12,920 nt of DNA from Amoebophrya sp. AT5.2 (Eukaryota > Sar > Dinophyceae > Syndiniales > Amoebophryaceae): the NCBI GenBank assembly GCA_005223375.1, contig RXOD01005679.1:1-12920 (forward strand), given 5' to 3'. The notes beneath the pieces were generated by a model that worked only from the letters and a program-made list of their open reading frames with translations, searched no databases and was not told the DNA's origin. The first letter of the stretch is position 1; each line of letters starts with the position of its first letter. Made by a program: the position numbers and the translations under genes. Below, in pieces: positions 9,001 through 12,920 of the stretch.

Positions 9001-9911
9001 CCCTGCCTCCATTTCGCCTGTTGCTCCATCCGGCTGTACCACTGCTCCAGATCCGCACTCTCCGCCGGAATCACCGTTGCTGGGTGCGTGCTCAGACTCT
9101 TCCCAGCAGCCACACTTCCACCCGGCTCCCACTGCTGCACCGCCAGAGCTGTGCTCAGTTTCGCCAACACCGGTTCCATGGCCTTGCGCTGGGCATTGCT
9201 GAAAGTGTCGAATAACTCCTCGGTCCGGTCGTTCACGTGCAACTTAAGCAGCTCTTTCTGTTCCCGCAGGTAGCTCGTCAACGTCTGCCCCTGTGCGGGG
9301 GGATCGAAAAGCAGCGGCTCAGGCAGCGGTTGCACCGGGGACGTCGCAGAAACGCCCGGCATATCCGCTGGTAGAGATGCAGCCAAAGTTGCACCGGCAG
9401 TACCCCCGGCGGCCGAGGATGCGAGCTGATCGGCCGACGAAATACTCGCTGCGGCTGAGGGAGTGTCTCCGGCTGTGTCCGCGGCAAAGGAAACCACACG
9501 ACGACTTCGATTCGACGCTGCTTTTCCTCTAGATCTGCCTGCTCCTGGTGCTTCCGCGCCCGAAAAGAGGTTGAGGTTATCGCTGACAAAATGCTCCCTG
9601 CCAGAAGCGTTACTCGCGCAATCAAGTCGCCGACGCTTAATCCGCGGGCCTCTTGCCGTCGCAGCGCTAAAGTCGAGCCCATTTTGCGAGACGTGATCAC
9701 TCCCAACGTCAGCGAGCAGTTGACGCAAAACGGGAGCCATCTTCTTCCGCAGCTTGGTCCTGGAACTGCAACTACTGGATGAAAGCACTGCACAAGCAGG
9801 GCTACTCCCTTGATTAACCCTGCCAGGAGTCGTGACTCGTCGTCGTCTTCCTCCTCGTCGAGCTCGAGCAATCAATACTAAAAAACTTCTGTTAGTTTCA
9901 TCAACGACCAT
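1..9911 (-). CDS. Giant cysteine-rich modular protein with CxW modules (3' end outside window)
   Basis: One minus-strand frame (codons on window positions divisible by 3) is open from an in-frame TAG at 9912-9914 to the left edge, giving at least 3303 codons; the stop lies outside. The first ATG is 9909-9911; the next useful one is 9738-9740 (Met58). Residues 1-320 are Ser/Ala/Arg-rich with a short helical stretch near 220-290. Residues 321-1378 hold 11 four-Cys modules. Residues about 1400-1575 are charged and helix-forming, followed by Lys/Glu/Ala-rich and Pro-rich linker to about 1880. Residues 1883-3015 hold 15 more modules, and 3180-3265 look coiled-coil. I do not recognise the family. 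Paired cysteines and C-x-W ends suggest an extracellular or surface/matrix protein (inference). The N-terminus at Met1 (MVVDETNRSFLVLIAR, then Arg-rich) is not a good signal peptide, so an upstream exon may be missing. That the frame codes is very likely; start and function are uncertain. Confidence 0.92.
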   Translation of the reverse strand, partial: MVVDETNRSFLVLIARARRGGRRRRVTTPGRVNQGSSPACAVLSSSSCSSRTKLRKKMAPVLRQLLADVGSDHVSQNGLDFSAATARGPRIKRRRLDCASNASGREHFVSDNLNLFSGAEAPGAGRSRGKAASNRSRRVVSFAADTAGDTPSAAASISSADQLASSAAGGTAGATLAASLPADMPGVSATSPVQPLPEPLLFDPPAQGQTLTSYLREQKELLKLHVNDRTEELFDTFSNAQRKAMEPVLAKLSTALAVQQWEPGGSVAAGKSLSTHPATVIPAESADLEQWYSRMEQQAKWRQGEFQRRKLFGILKETGRCELRAPTSDEKAGAVATAAGELSAGGDDGQVKEDAGGEVHDQEQSPPPAAEAEPEDADAADVAAASAPNTPTTPATGGGVGPPADPAAAAKAAAKAKAKAAMLCRSHHTPLACTGNPDENCAWVPKPPPPKPAAKQKDVCSPLEAPVDEGESAAEDGAAASSSSTDCAALKTEGECATEKKKCRWGPPPGATASGEGDEAEAAAAAAAAAKVTISAATSDHDEPACFSKSGSSENKDFCAALTTKGECLEKDEMCSWGDGTSSKAGVAPIAGAETEQNAGAQDSEQPEGEGEQLSKKSGAAGAAKVAKVKEESPKEGKGEAEAKSPFPKVCTSKTPALQRVCAKQRSNDDCLAETKLRCHWERQRATQGAGTTGPAAEATSDHDVAGADKEQKQGDQEKRNVCVALDPTDESDVAACGEISEKIQCNEQLTKACKWDDWEPKSGCLALDSTNKTQKATCFDAKDEKSCGALTKADLPAEDETAGKVGEKGVAGTEEGSSTSVSDAEAGGDAPAPDASTTSEEVTPGAKPATTAADGEDGEKTKEVAEEEKICIWVPHPIQKCLSKKFEDSEFCGKIEARDDCEYEDSKCHWVSITFRGKNAHEDAAAPKPLSVVADAPQGQEQATTAPDNVAASTFAEVDANGEEPEIGDSAAAAAAATTTPGAGAGTLGGSQQGAGVAAESPSSSVPPLFQDKIQPARPDGMDVLPPPADPGFRTSEFDANMRVAEKAKEAGAAAAQAQLEKEAAAARNAAKEAEEAASPTGVCHPLRPDDTQNVEFCNGQKSKAACSPEECAWSAGEPKNADEPGEPLQPGAGGHHLCKPAPDKLAAAIASDKEHGVEQIGALCSKLTTQSACIGAQDMQCSWLADEQQKGGAPASGAAVAAAAAGSAAGAASVSGAASTGSLLLSGQSITDLQEPPAKFSYPRCRARDLRILGDASACMVHPNAEICEADVACQWWKPAGINPQTGLPDDTVDAAALLANEEDTSGVCEIDPALPSLKPEARAEAQEVAERMKRLGITVSLPSTDEELSVPARIALVCAALKKKASCDGNEICQWRTIDRGPEAETWRCSVMRDALDPLPIGASVHEVLARYSKDLTEGLHDLAKITDCGLKKLEENTHKLLAEESPAMMRKISDIARLDMKTRLNDWYSRSKKTLDPSSKNFATEVGSLRDLWQRRKAWVDTVLGEKIDRDNDVRMKKFDELTRRALQQTEVSTFIGKMGERSLPDALEDVVKKAQRRMELLEKMKIEESSKAEQGGARPKVLAEGEADAHEGKKQDEKGGDTDFTSFASRRRARSRRSTAAAGHVDLMGKIRETLAEGDEAAEGAGAADEGEGGDHAGAAAARGPGKEPSATNGEDEQKFVSSAEKQRRRAALRRQKEAAQVAAREQMARKLAVTEFSAHRASGKDKELVCSEEIHEKLLQAEGENIDTAGTTDAGAEGEEGGGAEEGAANAGDASGGAASEKKDAAALGSERQEQGDKDEQESVDESNKAPAPKAKSDLDALDPAMKPSPHPPKPKMKPRRVKRAPLTEDLILGPQVEARWRRLDDWKLDLNFQGKCGVDIALKERASVPTEAPRENFAGVVDQPPKMMECAPRHEGERYYQDQIECDKVGLAPHCDLKCQEKMCNEDKGATCEWKEAKGASVLEPPALGRCYPTKKAIETIHTEYLVRHGGECKALAPQEPESAADGAGGTGEGDADVEDKKDAAAAGGGSAAAKEVEKEAAAAQALTKSPAQLEREAAEAEQTCRAIINAESCNGKLGKTEQQLCLWEPLKPPAAAGICAAKDPTNTDASTACAAHAGNEAACVAGDTANGLCEWKPPTLGTCEALNPEDEAQVATCSTKPNQGSCETSTNMCKWKAKAANAADASTTQDQDGGFCAAKSAEFGEICGSLNDIKDACVTEQETCTWKTGGVCLATDPTNSDDMQDCLALSTRKMCEKGTAAMNLEGEDVEDDLSSAAAGGASTSSSSAAVTEAPKCGWKAFARSVDEKKAAQAANAAGGDGESTSSSTTTSTNTGEQVNAEVGAGAGTTTATSSTPEFSKKCFAKDPTSATESDLAACEGLATEDDCNADARCEFKVQQSATATAQLGICLPDAHRVKQQSGEDGGGTISKGMVENCRARADATACINGGEQHALGAGAEEAEAALCKWQPLVLKRPPGGCSAKNLFSKTSGDEAEISGGEVVEAADNVSSEDIAFCLSKNTAVDCDKDRCEWTEPPPASGACVGNRPDTFDKCGVVIGGDLSLAADEVEDSSEVMAQACGKQHEHSNFECGFVKFQNPGGDCVALKQGDEEATAVCAEKLTQVKCVGSTLATTNDTCRWVQKEKPDGVCLAADLANETDRAACGAATDQASCGPPEQCGWVAFETAVKKPREIPEEEKLLALERKCKNLRDGGPETCTEPEDCRWEPKPPEYTCKSLKALEAYGEEMDALKTKKVVTKILALGEVGATEGEAGAASEAASRAVKSIKDTAGVLKSKLAGAVGLGDNQEQEAQAATKSSPAVGSEDARHAEIARCAILDEENSCMADRNCIWAATVTDDGSGDHAGDADRLLTNANKPIDGDKGAAAADEATGEAGDATAGGVDAEAAPAGAQGAEGDEAEGEEGTSAEEDPEDPFTLLTDPQDRENFSNDVLDLDPPPKIPAQLITPVPRPPGVCLTTDPAEVGPSSACELATNEYACLNGDGCLWFERRKESPEQMKKWVAEEIGRFGKAKQKRFALLRHMLESTKKKTTHDAMGVAGASGGAGANAKPTTSAALVAPGGDATAEPHALSDEQETASMQQKGSTTLMGKMLESTMEKATQAKVAVAAASASAGARLSSASGKIGSVELPGDGAPGAAYAAGPHAPSDEETGQTRLRRSVAKQWISETEHYVEKLLRGTTYKVEKKLNYVQLKTGGVIEKDDPIWAEIERSIAADLLHAEEQAHSRISELQRGLREFVQLSFKPGLAGGSAGSATPAAGVAAGAEAQAEAAETS
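108..370 (-). other. Coiled-coil-like segment after the last module
   Basis: About residues 3180-3268 of the giant ORF. They are rich in Glu, Lys, Leu, Ile and Arg and poor in Gly/Pro, for example YVEKLLRGTTYKVEKKLNYV and AEEQAHSRISELQRGLRE. Ala/Gly/Glu-rich linker follows to the window edge. No transmembrane helix or GPI-like tail is visible before the sequence ends, so the anchoring of the protein cannot be judged here. Confidence 0.5.
371..775 (-). repeat. Degenerate internal duplication (about 70-76 codons)
   Basis: Two neighbouring segments of the giant ORF share ordered blocks. The peptide MLEST followed by a Lys/Thr/Ala-rich run occurs near 763 and again near 556. HALSDEQET near 620 matches HAPSDEETG near 392, each preceded by a Pro-Gly-Asp/Ala-rich block. 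At DNA level the string gattccagcat recurs at 544 and 751 (offset 207) and tcatccga at 379 and 607 (offset 228). Both offsets are whole codons (69 and 76), so an in-frame tandem duplication with later indels explains them. The segment lies in the linker after the last CxW module and just before the terminal coiled coil. Confidence 0.65.
867..4265 (-). repeat. CxW module cluster 2 (15 copies, residues 1883-3015)
   Basis: Fifteen further modules. The C-x-W tryptophan codons start at 4029, 3627, 3483, 3363, 3210, 2994, 2481, 2289, 1968, 1845, 1710, 1332 and 867. Two copies end in Phe instead (CEF, codon at 2703; CGF, codon at 2109). The tightest run is 3627-3210, where modules follow each other every 40-51 residues with almost no linker, giving the cleanest view of the unit: GxC, 13 residues, Cys, 8-9 residues, Cys, 6-9 residues, C-x-W, about 7 residues, then the next GxC. 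The module at 2994 has an insertion of some 30 residues, Ser/Ala-rich, between the third and fourth Cys. The copy near 4029 has extra cysteines in a compact group (CDLKCQEKMC). Confidence 0.85.
5170..5690 (-). other. Cys-poor helical segment between the module clusters
   Basis: This part of the giant ORF (about residues 1407-1580) has a single Cys and is rich in Leu, Lys, Glu and Arg, with heptad-like spacing of hydrophobics, for example GLHDLAKITDCGLKKLEE and ALEDVVKKAQRRMELLEK. It reads as a helical bundle or coiled coil rather than low-complexity linker. It is followed, at about 5160-4330, by Glu/Ala/Gly-rich linker and a Pro/Lys-rich stretch (PSPHPPKPKMKPRR). No CxW module occurs between 5778 and 4029, a gap of 583 residues, by far the longest in the modular part. 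Judged by eye only, without a coiled-coil score. Confidence 0.6.
5778..8951 (-). repeat. CxW module cluster 1 (11 copies, residues 321-1378)
   Basis: Eleven degenerate modules of the giant protein. The C-x-W tryptophan codons start at 8583, 8397, 8181, 7869, 7644, 7290, 7179, 6567, 6357, 6075 and 5778. The spacing between the second and third Cys is eight residues in all eleven, for example CAALKTEGEC, CAALTTKGEC, CGEISEKIQC, CGKIEARDDC and CNGQKSKAAC. The first Cys is often followed by x3-[DN]-[PS], as in CVALDPTDES. Linkers are low-complexity; one at 8322-8348 encodes nine consecutive alanines with mixed codons. Modules 2 and 6 carry long insertions, before the second and fourth Cys respectively. 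Module 10 ends in a double Trp (CQWW). The copies differ strongly at DNA level, so they are old or under diversifying change. Confidence 0.85.
9877..9896 (-). other. Candidate 3' splice site inside the start of the giant frame
   Basis: On the minus strand an ACTAAC branch-like motif (around 9896-9891) is followed by AGAAG, a run of six T and AG ending at 9878, the order expected of a branch point, pyrimidine tract and acceptor. An exon starting at 9877 would enter the giant frame at the second base of a codon. This would remove the poorly signal-like first residues and allow an upstream exon. It is pattern evidence only, and no matching donor is certain. Confidence 0.3.
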
Positions 9912-9921
9912 CTACATCCAT
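9901..9921 (-). promoter_or_regulatory. Start-stop AUG-UAG and overlapping 6-codon uORF
   Basis: Reading on the minus strand, an in-frame ATG at 9917-9915 is followed at once by TAG (9914-9912) and then by the first ATG of the giant frame (9911-9909), giving ATG-TAG-ATG. A second upstream ATG at 9921-9919, in another frame, opens a six-codon reading frame that ends in TGA at 9903-9901 and overlaps the main start. Start-stop AUGs are known elsewhere to stall or reduce translation. Here they matter only if transcription and initiation really use this region; if an intron is removed across it, they are accidental. Confidence 0.35.
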
Positions 9922-10107
9922 GAATTCGAACACGAACTCGAACCATCCCGAGCGATCGTCGAAGATTCTCTGAGAATGCCGCTCACCAAACAGAGATCAC
10001 TCCATCGACGAGGACTAACTCTAGCGAGCACGTTGAAGCAGGAGCCTAGAACAGAAATCGCTCGAGATCGGGCTCAAGTGAATATCATCATCTAGCTCTA
10101 GTACTGG

Positions 10108-10119
10108 ATCGATATCGAT
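10108..10119. repeat. 12-bp palindrome ATCGATATCGAT
   Basis: Self-complementary 12-mer, followed at once by another short palindrome (CATATG at 10121-10126) and bracketed by inverted tcatcat / atgatga heptamers near 10084 and 10124. Together these could form a small cruciform or binding site; no function is visible. Confidence 0.5.
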
Positions 10120-10162
10120 ACATATGATGAGTACTTGCCACGCCCACGAGGCCAGCGCACGG

Positions 10163-10180
10163 GTGCAGCTGCAGCTGCAC
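10163..10180. repeat. Perfect 18-bp palindrome
   Basis: gtgcagctgcagctgcac is its own reverse complement. It contains two overlapping CAGCTG E-box-like hexamers. It may be a protein-binding site or simply a short CAGCTG/CTGCAG repeat. It lies about 250 bases upstream of the giant frame's first ATG. Confidence 0.7.
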
Positions 10181-10440
10181 GCCGCCACGACGAATGACCA
10201 GATGATGAAAGGAGGCTGATTCTCCGCGGCCACCTAACACACAGACACAGTTGTCGAGCAAAGAGGATTGCTGGCTCGTCGTCGCGCTGTGCACATTTGC
10301 TTTTATCGATGTCGTTTCCACCTCCTCCTGCTGTGGCAGAGATGCGCAGGCAAAGCATCAACATCAGTCTCGGTGTCAGTGGGTTGGTCAAAGAACACCT
10401 TCTTGGAGAGCTCCTTCTTTTAGATTTTTGGCAACCCGGT

Positions 10441-10650
10441 CTAATTCTCGGTCTGCGTCTGCCTGTGCGTATCACTGTGGAGGGATCGATGAATCAGCTT
10501 GAGAGGCGGGCAAGTTACTGCTCTTTCTGCTGTCGCTGTGATGCTTGCAGTTATACTACTTTTTCTTGTAAGTAGCACGAAGAGGACTGAAAGTGCGATC
10601 AGCACAGAGATAGATTGTGCCGCGTGGCAGCGAAGCGGAAGTACAAACAT
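10441..10650 (-). CDS. Short ORF with signal-anchor-like N-terminus; possible first exon of the giant gene
   Basis: A 69-codon frame from ATG 10650 to TAG 10441. It begins with a few residues containing Arg and His, followed by a strong hydrophobic core (SISVLIALSVLFVLL), then Thr-Arg-Lys and a Ser/Thr-rich stretch, the layout of a signal peptide or signal anchor. The rest is polar and unremarkable. It lies about 540 bases upstream of the giant frame, which lacks a signal peptide of its own although its Cys-rich modules suggest secretion. GT dinucleotides just after the hydrophobic core could serve as donors. The plus strand of the same stretch also encodes a hydrophobic run, so the signal is ambiguous, and a chance ORF is quite possible. 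Confidence 0.25.
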   Translation of the reverse strand: MFVLPLRCHAAQSISVLIALSVLFVLLTRKSSITASITATAERAVTCPPLKLIHRSLHSDTHRQTQTEN

Positions 10651-10810
10651 CAAAATATTTTTTGTTCATTCGAAATCGAATCGGCACCGGCGCAGCAGGA
10701 GCAGCTACAACACACACTGAAAATTAATGAAGTTGCAGATGAAGACGATGAATTAGTAGAAGATGAAGGTACAACGCCTCGTACTGGTGCTTGTTCTTGA
10801 TGTTCTAGTT

Positions 10811-10829
10811 CTACTCGAAGTAGGAGTAG
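10811..10829. repeat. Small inverted repeat with 7-nt loop
   Basis: CTACTC and GAGTAG flank the loop GAAGTAG. It lies about 130 bases downstream of the stop of the methyltransferase-like gene, so it could be a 3' UTR hairpin. The six-pair stem is short enough to occur by chance. Confidence 0.35.
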
Positions 10830-10958
10830 CTAGCGTTTGCGTTTTCCAACCTCCTTATATGGCGCGGCGCGGGGACTATATTAGGTGACGACAACAGCAA
10901 TGCGAGGACTTAGGCGGCACCGCGTCGAAAGCGCACCCACACCCACACGCGGTCCGCC

Positions 10959-12701
10959 TTAGAGCCCTACCGTGACGGTGTTCGTGTGATTTCGAAGGAG
11001 CCATCTGGCCGCAGCGAGTGATTGTGGTGCTGTCATGTAGTACAGTTGCCGGTTTATGAAGGAGTGCCGTTCACTTTGGGTCGCGCCACGGCGATAACAC
11101 AGAAAGGGGCATATATTCCATGCCGGGTTCCAATCCGACAGCTTGCTCATCATCGACGCTGGAGAATCCGCGACTTCTCGGCGCTGGTCCGCATCTTCTT
11201 GTACTTGTAAACGCGCCAGGAGATCCTGCACGATCGGGCGCACGAATTCGCGCAGGGCCGCGCTCTTCAGTGCAGCCTCCCAATCCCAGGTGGAAGAGGA
11301 AATTGATTTACTGTTCGCTTCTGATGATGATGTAGTTCCACGTCCGTCCGAGGCCGAGCTATCTTCTTCCTCACCTTCTAGCGCCAGCTGCAGATTGCGA
11401 TGCTGTAGGCCCGCGGAAGAAGTCCAAGTGGTCTTCAACATCGCCTTATCTTTCTTCTTTTGCTTTTCCGCATCCGCCCCCGCCAGCGCCACAAATATCT
11501 TGTGCGCGACTTCCAGCGCCACTTGTTGCTGCAGGAAGACCGCATCATACCCCGTGTAGACGAACAAAGAGTAGCGCAAGCCCTCCACAACGTGCATCGC
11601 TTCCGATAAGGAACAGCCCTTGTGATCTCGGATGTACTCGATGGACCGCTGCTGCTCTGGGACCATTTCGGCGTCCGCCATGGAGTGCCGAAGCATCCTC
11701 AATGGCGGAGCGAAGTCCGCATTTATCTCGATCGCGATCACCTTCGGGCGCAAGTTCTGATCCCGCAACAGGTTGCGCAACACGACGCAATCGATGGAGT
11801 CGATGTCGATCTTGATAAAATCGACGGGCACAACTTGTTCCCCTTGCTGGTCCTGAGTCCTCCGCACCTCTGCGTGCCGCTGGTATTCCGCCACGATCCC
11901 TGGAAGCGTTTCCGGGGTCGCAAACTCGTTAAGAAGCAACACCGGATCTTCTGCATCGGCTGCTTCTTCTTCGGCTCGGGCTTCTCGTGATTCTGCTGTC
12001 GTGTGGCCATGGTCCTGGTTCTTCCGGAGACTTTCTCTGCCCCTCTCCAGAAGTTGAAGCGCCTCCTCTTTTTGTTCCGTCAAAGACCGGCACCGTGCGC
12101 CGTCCGGCTCAACGATGACCAGCTTGGCGCGAACCTTAGACTCGGACGCTAGGCTGTTTTTCGCCAGGCGCGAAAATGGATCCTGCGCGAACAACAGCTC
12201 CCCACCGCCAAAGTTGATTCCCGTGACCACGGTGCTGGTAGCTCCGGTAGCTGATTCCGCGACCGCCCCCGCTGTTCTTGCACCAGGAGTAGAAGATAAC
12301 AACCCGCCCCCGGCGAAGAGAAGGTCCGCAGCAAGGTCTTCGAATAGCGCTCCGCTCTCGAAATACTGGTTCGCGGACAAAGTTCCTCCGCGTTTGCTCT
12401 CGTCCGTCAAGACGTAGCCGCAGTTCGAGCGGTCGGTGCTGTTCCTCGAAGTTGAAGAAGCTCCGCCTCCGGCTCCCCTGGAATCACTATACGCTTGTTT
12501 TTTCTGCAGAAATCGGCCGTACACCTCAGGGAAGAAAGGGAGGCGGTCCTCGTGCAGCCCATAAGGATCGTAGGGGTCGTTCGGGTACGACTTGGCGGCG
12601 ACGAGGTGGTAGTCGAGACGAAGGACTTCGAGGAACAAGGAGTGCCCAGCGAAGAGGCGAACAAGCGTCCGCATGCTGCAGTTGCTAGGGAACAACAGCA
12701 T
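10959..12701 (-). CDS. FkbM-family methyltransferase-like protein (580 aa)
   Basis: Probable SAM-dependent methyltransferase of the FkbM type. The start is ATG 12701; an upstream in-frame TGA lies at 12752-12750 with no other ATG between, and TAA is at 10961-10959. Near residues 156-200 a Gly-rich strand-loop (VVTGINFGGGELLFAQDP) and then LVIVEPDG fit the SAM-binding strand and acidic loop. The family hallmark follows at 294-335: DFIKIDIDSIDCVVL, then PKVIAIEIN and a PP pair. GCSLSEA (362-368) and a later DAVFL block also match the algal-type members I know. A charged, low-complexity insertion of some 80 residues (about 206-290) splits the acidic loop from the KIDID strand, and another Ser-rich one precedes the C-terminal WNICPFLCYR region. 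The N-terminus (MLLFPSNCSMRTLVRLFAGH) is hydrophobic and might target the ER or an organelle. Substrate unknown. Confidence 0.82.
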   Translation of the reverse strand: MLLFPSNCSMRTLVRLFAGHSLFLEVLRLDYHLVAAKSYPNDPYDPYGLHEDRLPFFPEVYGRFLQKKQAYSDSRGAGGGASSTSRNSTDRSNCGYVLTDESKRGGTLSANQYFESGALFEDLAADLLFAGGGLLSSTPGARTAGAVAESATGATSTVVTGINFGGGELLFAQDPFSRLAKNSLASESKVRAKLVIVEPDGARCRSLTEQKEEALQLLERGRESLRKNQDHGHTTAESREARAEEEAADAEDPVLLLNEFATPETLPGIVAEYQRHAEVRRTQDQQGEQVVPVDFIKIDIDSIDCVVLRNLLRDQNLRPKVIAIEINADFAPPLRMLRHSMADAEMVPEQQRSIEYIRDHKGCSLSEAMHVVEGLRYSLFVYTGYDAVFLQQQVALEVAHKIFVALAGADAEKQKKKDKAMLKTTWTSSAGLQHRNLQLALEGEEEDSSASDGRGTTSSSEANSKSISSSTWDWEAALKSAALREFVRPIVQDLLARLQVQEDADQRREVADSPASMMSKLSDWNPAWNICPFLCYRRGATQSERHSFINRQLYYMTAPQSLAAARWLLRNHTNTVTVGL

Positions 12702-12920
12702 GAGCAAATAAGTGCGCACAGACGAAAGTGAACGAACGAAGTAGAGCGGTCACGACATGCTTCATCGATGTACAGCGACAGACTAGACAGCCGCAACGTC
12801 GGCGAGATTTCCTGACTTCGCCGCGTCACAAGCACTCACTTCATCAACTAAGTACACACAAGGACCGGAGCGACAAAGAAAATTAATACTCGAACGGTAC
12901 CAGTGAAGTGGCGCCGGATA
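12702..12920 (-). other. 5' leader side of the methyltransferase-like gene
   Basis: The frame is closed by TGA at 12752-12750. From there to the edge I see no convincing coding sequence, TATA box or other element. An upstream exon beyond the window cannot be excluded. Confidence 0.5.

Larger units (their letters stand above)
9912..10958. other. Intergenic region between the two minus-strand genes
   Basis: About 1.05 kb between the stop of the methyltransferase-like gene and the giant frame. It looks less GC-rich than the flanking genes. It contains AT-rich patches (for example around 10652-10662 and TATAT-containing strings near 10855-10881), short palindromes, a small hairpin and several short ORFs without recognisable products. 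It should hold the 3' UTR of the upstream gene and the promoter, leader or first intron of the giant gene. I saw no tRNA or canonical AATAAA signal on the minus strand. Confidence 0.6.

Noticed and set aside
9278..9871. Minus-strand 197-codon ORF with a hydrophobic stretch (LLAGLIKGVALLVQCF) as an alternative N-terminus
   Set aside because: It begins with a TTG, has no ATG before the hydrophobic stretch, and is in a different frame from the giant ORF with no clear splice to it.
1..9911. PSI/plexin, LNR, EGF or thrombospondin type 1 repeats as the identity of the Cys modules
   Set aside because: PSI needs Cys right after the C-x-W, LNR has a different six-Cys spacing with Asp ligands, EGF spacing is absent, and TSP1 has its WxxW and CSxTC signatures, which are missing.
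9925..10015. tRNA-like B-box (GGTTCGAGTTC) on the minus strand
   Set aside because: The flanking bases do not form a T-arm stem, and no acceptor or anticodon arm can be drawn.
10250..10800. Plus-strand ORFs 10251-10502, 10297-10575 and 10615-10800 as a separate gene
   Set aside because: They are short, in different frames, with no recognisable motif. Only the hydrophobic run at 10541 is kept, as a low-interest alternative.
11022..12731. Short ORFs on both strands within the methyltransferase-like gene
   Set aside because: They overlap the frame that carries the FkbM hallmark motifs and show no motif of their own.
1..12920. CRISPR array, insertion sequence or prokaryotic operon
   Set aside because: There are no regularly spaced identical repeats, no transposase motifs, no terminal inverted repeats and no ribosome-binding sites; the gene style is eukaryotic.

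Overview
The window looks like GC-rich nuclear DNA of a protist. It has very long open reading frames without visible introns, Ala/Glu/Gly/Ser-rich low-complexity linkers, no Shine-Dalgarno sites, and an FkbM-type methyltransferase of the form common in algae and dinoflagellate-like eukaryotes. Both recognisable genes lie head-to-tail on the minus strand. An alveolate or other algal-type protist is my best guess; nothing here fixes the taxon.

Layout from right to left, the direction of transcription. Positions 12702-12920 are the 5' leader side of the first gene. Positions 12701-10959 encode a 580-residue FkbM-family methyltransferase-like protein. Positions 10958-9912 are about 1.05 kb without a clear gene; they hold small palindromes, a short hydrophobic ORF that could be a signal-sequence exon, and AUG elements just upstream of the next ORF. 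From 9911 to the left edge runs one uninterrupted frame of at least 3303 codons, with no stop in the window. It appears only if a frame open at the window edge is accepted, and it explains nearly all the smaller overlapping ORFs on both strands between 1 and 9911.

The giant protein is the main discovery. It carries about 26 degenerate copies of a four-cysteine module of about 40 residues, ending in Cys-x-Trp. The usual spacing is C-x13-C-x8-C-x(4-11)-C-x-W, and the x8 interval is nearly invariant. The modules fall in two clusters (11 and 15 copies) on either side of a Cys-poor, helical, charged segment of roughly 500 residues, and alanine/acid-rich linkers join them. The last part in the window is coiled-coil-like and includes a degenerate internal duplication. 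I do not recognise the module as a named family. The cysteine pattern suggests a disulfide-rich, secreted or surface/matrix protein, but the first ATG of the frame has no convincing signal peptide, so a spliced upstream exon is plausible. I see no evidence that the two genes act in one pathway; they share only strand and proximity.
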